Below, piece after piece: positions 62,347 through 64,000 of a stretch of 64,000 bases of DNA. Position numbers and translations under genes: made by a program. Positions within the stretch are counted from its first letter, which is position 1. The number at the start of each line of letters is the position of its first letter. The stretch comes from Stenotrophomonas lactitubi. Its GTDB lineage: Bacteria; Pseudomonadota; Gammaproteobacteria; Xanthomonadales; Xanthomonadaceae. Under the pieces are notes generated by a model. It saw only the letters and a list, made by a program, of their open reading frames with translations. It was not told where the DNA came from and ran no database searches. The stretch is taken from NCBI RefSeq assembly GCF_002803515.1, contig NZ_PHQX01000001.1, positions 1,426,001 through 1,490,000 of the forward strand, given 5' to 3'.

Positions 62347-62632
62347 GCCGCTTCGAATGCAAATTCAAATTCGCGAAGAAATCGCGGAATTTGAGAGCGA
62401 GTATCTATTGTTGCATGCACCCGCCGTGCAGCACGCGACGCCACAAGACGCATTCGTGCAGATGCTCTGCTGATTACGAATCAAAGTGCCGCAATCGCCC
62501 ATGCCGCAAGCGGATAGCGCGACGGCCTTCTTTACAACAGTTCTTAGTAAGCTTCGGCAGACAACGGCGCCCGATCAGCCGTACACCCCGAAAATCGGTT
62601 CAAACACGACACCGCCAACGAGCTTCGCAGCC
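62347..62632. other. AT-richer gap without recognisable gene
   Basis: This stretch is AT-richer than its surroundings, particularly 62350-62420. It contains one imperfect hairpin (AATTCGCGA-N5-TCGCGGAATT, 62367-62391). It probably includes the promoter for the minus-strand leader; I see no gene with chromosomal codon use here. Confidence 0.5.
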
Positions 62633-63556
62633 TCAACCAACGCTGTCCTCAACCACCACCGCATTCCCCACCAACAACTCAATCATCGCCCTTGCAGCCG
62701 CCGACTGCCGCCGATGCGGCGCATAGATCACCGAGAACAGCCGCGATCTTCCCCGCAGCTGCGGCAACACCTCCACCAGCTGCCCACGTTGCATCCGCTC
62801 GCGCACGATGAACTCGTAGCTCTGGCAGATGCCGATGCCCTGTTCGGCCAGCGACACCACGCCCAGCACATCGTCGGAGGTCTCGATGGACGAACTCGGC
62901 AGCCAGTCTACGTCGCGCCCGTCGTCGCGGAAGATCCATGGTGCCAGCCGCCCAGTGCGCGGCATCACGAACGGCAGGCACAGGTGCTGCTGCAGGTCGT
63001 CCAGCGTCTGCGGCGTACCGCGCCGTTGCAGGTAGTCTGGCGCGGCCACCAGCAGCAGCGGCGCGTCTTCCAGCTTGCGCGCTACCAGCCCGCTGTCCGG
63101 CAGCTGGCCCAGGCGGATGGCCAGGTCGAAGCCTTCGGCCACCAGGTCCACGTTGCGGTTGGTGATGTTCAGTTCCACCTGCACCTGCGGGAACTGCTGC
63201 GCAAAGCGCGCCAGCACGGGCGGCAGCCGGTAATGGCCATAGGTGGTGGGCACGCTCAGGCGCACGCGGCCGGCCAGCGCACCATCCTGGGCCAGTACGT
63301 CGCGCTCGGCGTCGTCCAGCAGGCCGAAGGCGGTGCGCACCTGTTCCAGATAGAGCCGCCCGGCGTCGGTCAGGCCCATGCGGCGGGTGGTTCGCTGCAG
63401 CAACTGCCGGCCCAGCCGCGCTTCCAGGCGGGTGACCGCGCGGCTCAGCACCGAGGGCGTAGTGGACAGCGCCACCGCGCCGGCGGTGAACGAGCCGTGC
63501 TCGACCACCGCCAGGAACACCTCCACATCGCCCAGGTAGACGAACTTGCGGCTCAT
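62633..63556 (-). CDS. LysR-family regulator, divergent from DJ-1/PfpI gene
   Basis: A 307-residue LysR regulator. The DNA-binding domain spans residues ~8-66 (VEVFLAVVEHGSFTAGAVALSTTPSVLSRAVTRLEARLGRQLL) and the effector domain follows (VPTTYGHYRLPPVLARFAQQFPQVQVEL). It belongs to the CrgA/DsdC-like branch often placed beside oxidoreductase or stress genes. The ATG at 63556 starts the family N-terminus. A secreted DJ-1-like protein is transcribed from the opposite strand about 100 bp away and is its likely target. Confidence 0.85.
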   Translation of the reverse strand: MSRKFVYLGDVEVFLAVVEHGSFTAGAVALSTTPSVLSRAVTRLEARLGRQLLQRTTRRMGLTDAGRLYLEQVRTAFGLLDDAERDVLAQDGALAGRVRLSVPTTYGHYRLPPVLARFAQQFPQVQVELNITNRNVDLVAEGFDLAIRLGQLPDSGLVARKLEDAPLLLVAAPDYLQRRGTPQTLDDLQQHLCLPFVMPRTGRLAPWIFRDDGRDVDWLPSSSIETSDDVLGVVSLAEQGIGICQSYEFIVRERMQRGQLVEVLPQLRGRSRLFSVIYAPHRRQSAAARAMIELLVGNAVVVEDSVG

Positions 63557-63595
63557 TTGGCTCTCCGGGGAACAGATGTTTTGCGATGGGGCCAA

Positions 63596-63622
63596 TTTAT
63601 CGCCGCCGAAGCGATGAATAAA
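63596..63622. promoter_or_regulatory. Possible LysR-binding dyad
   Basis: TTTAT-N17-ATAAA, the only AT-rich dyad in the 97-bp gap between the divergent LysR and DJ-1 genes. Partial GCCGCC/GGCGGC arms lie inside and outside it. Its spacing is longer than the usual T-N11-A box, so this is tentative. Confidence 0.4.
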
Positions 63623-63643
63623 GTGGCGGCCATTCCCCGATAG

Positions 63644-64000
<357 letters not shown>

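Noticed and set aside
61521..62632. Integrase or transposase at the right end of the island
   Set aside because: No frame in this stretch has recombinase motifs, and I found no copy of the guaA 3' end there. The right boundary therefore stays undefined.

Overview
The window looks like chromosomal DNA of a Stenotrophomonas species (S. maltophilia complex, Xanthomonadaceae). The evidence is the high GC with strong GC3 codon bias, xanthomonad gene order (cmk-rpsA-ihfB-lapA-lapB-O-antigen genes; rlmN-pilF-rodZ-yfgM-bamB-der; guaB-guaA), and many GTAG-bounded palindromic intergenic repeats of the SMAG type. This assignment is an inference from composition, gene content and repeats; no database search was run.

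Layout. 1-5.5 kb: the 5' end of dbpA, two small proteins, a divergent YeiH-like exporter / YeiE-like LysR pair, and the ABC-F protein Uup. 5.7-14.6 kb: two c-type cytochromes (minus strand) and a three-gene RND efflux operon with one adaptor and two different permeases. 14.6-20 kb: minus-strand metabolic genes (PhyH-type dioxygenase, TraB-family membrane protein, GNAT acetyltransferase, aguB and aguA for putrescine synthesis, and rpmJ). 20-28.5 kb: cmk, rpsA, ihfB, lapA/lapB, then lipid-linked sugar genes (GT4 transferase, WbpM-like dehydratase, galU). 29-33.3 kb: a TetR-FadN-FadA fatty-acid oxidation operon with a clear operator. 33.6-40.3 kb: ndk, then rlmN-pilF-rodZ-yfgM-bamB-der. 40.3-50.4 kb: alcohol dehydrogenase with divergent LysR, a rhodanese-MoeB fusion, a CPA2 antiporter, folD, guaB and guaA.

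The accessory part is 50.4-62.4 kb. Immediately after guaA, whose last ~195 bp use codons unlike the rest of the gene, lies a co-directional five-gene DNA modification/restriction island: an SNF2-type helicase with a degenerate PLD-like N-terminus, a single-chain GmrSD-like DUF262-HNH protein, a DUF4391 protein, a type III-like methyltransferase (Mod) and a type III restriction subunit (Res) with a PD-(D/E)xK site. It ends at a strong hairpin. Next come a small unrecognised protein and, upstream of it, an unusually structured stretch (62223-62346) that may be an RNA leader. The window closes with a LysR regulator divergent from a secreted DJ-1/PfpI protein that runs off the edge.

The most promising objects are the five-gene island, the guaA 3'-end scar that suggests how it arrived, the structured element at 62.2-62.35 kb, the attenuator-like leader of ndk, and a near-identical 60-bp intergenic repeat present as inverted copies 25 kb apart.
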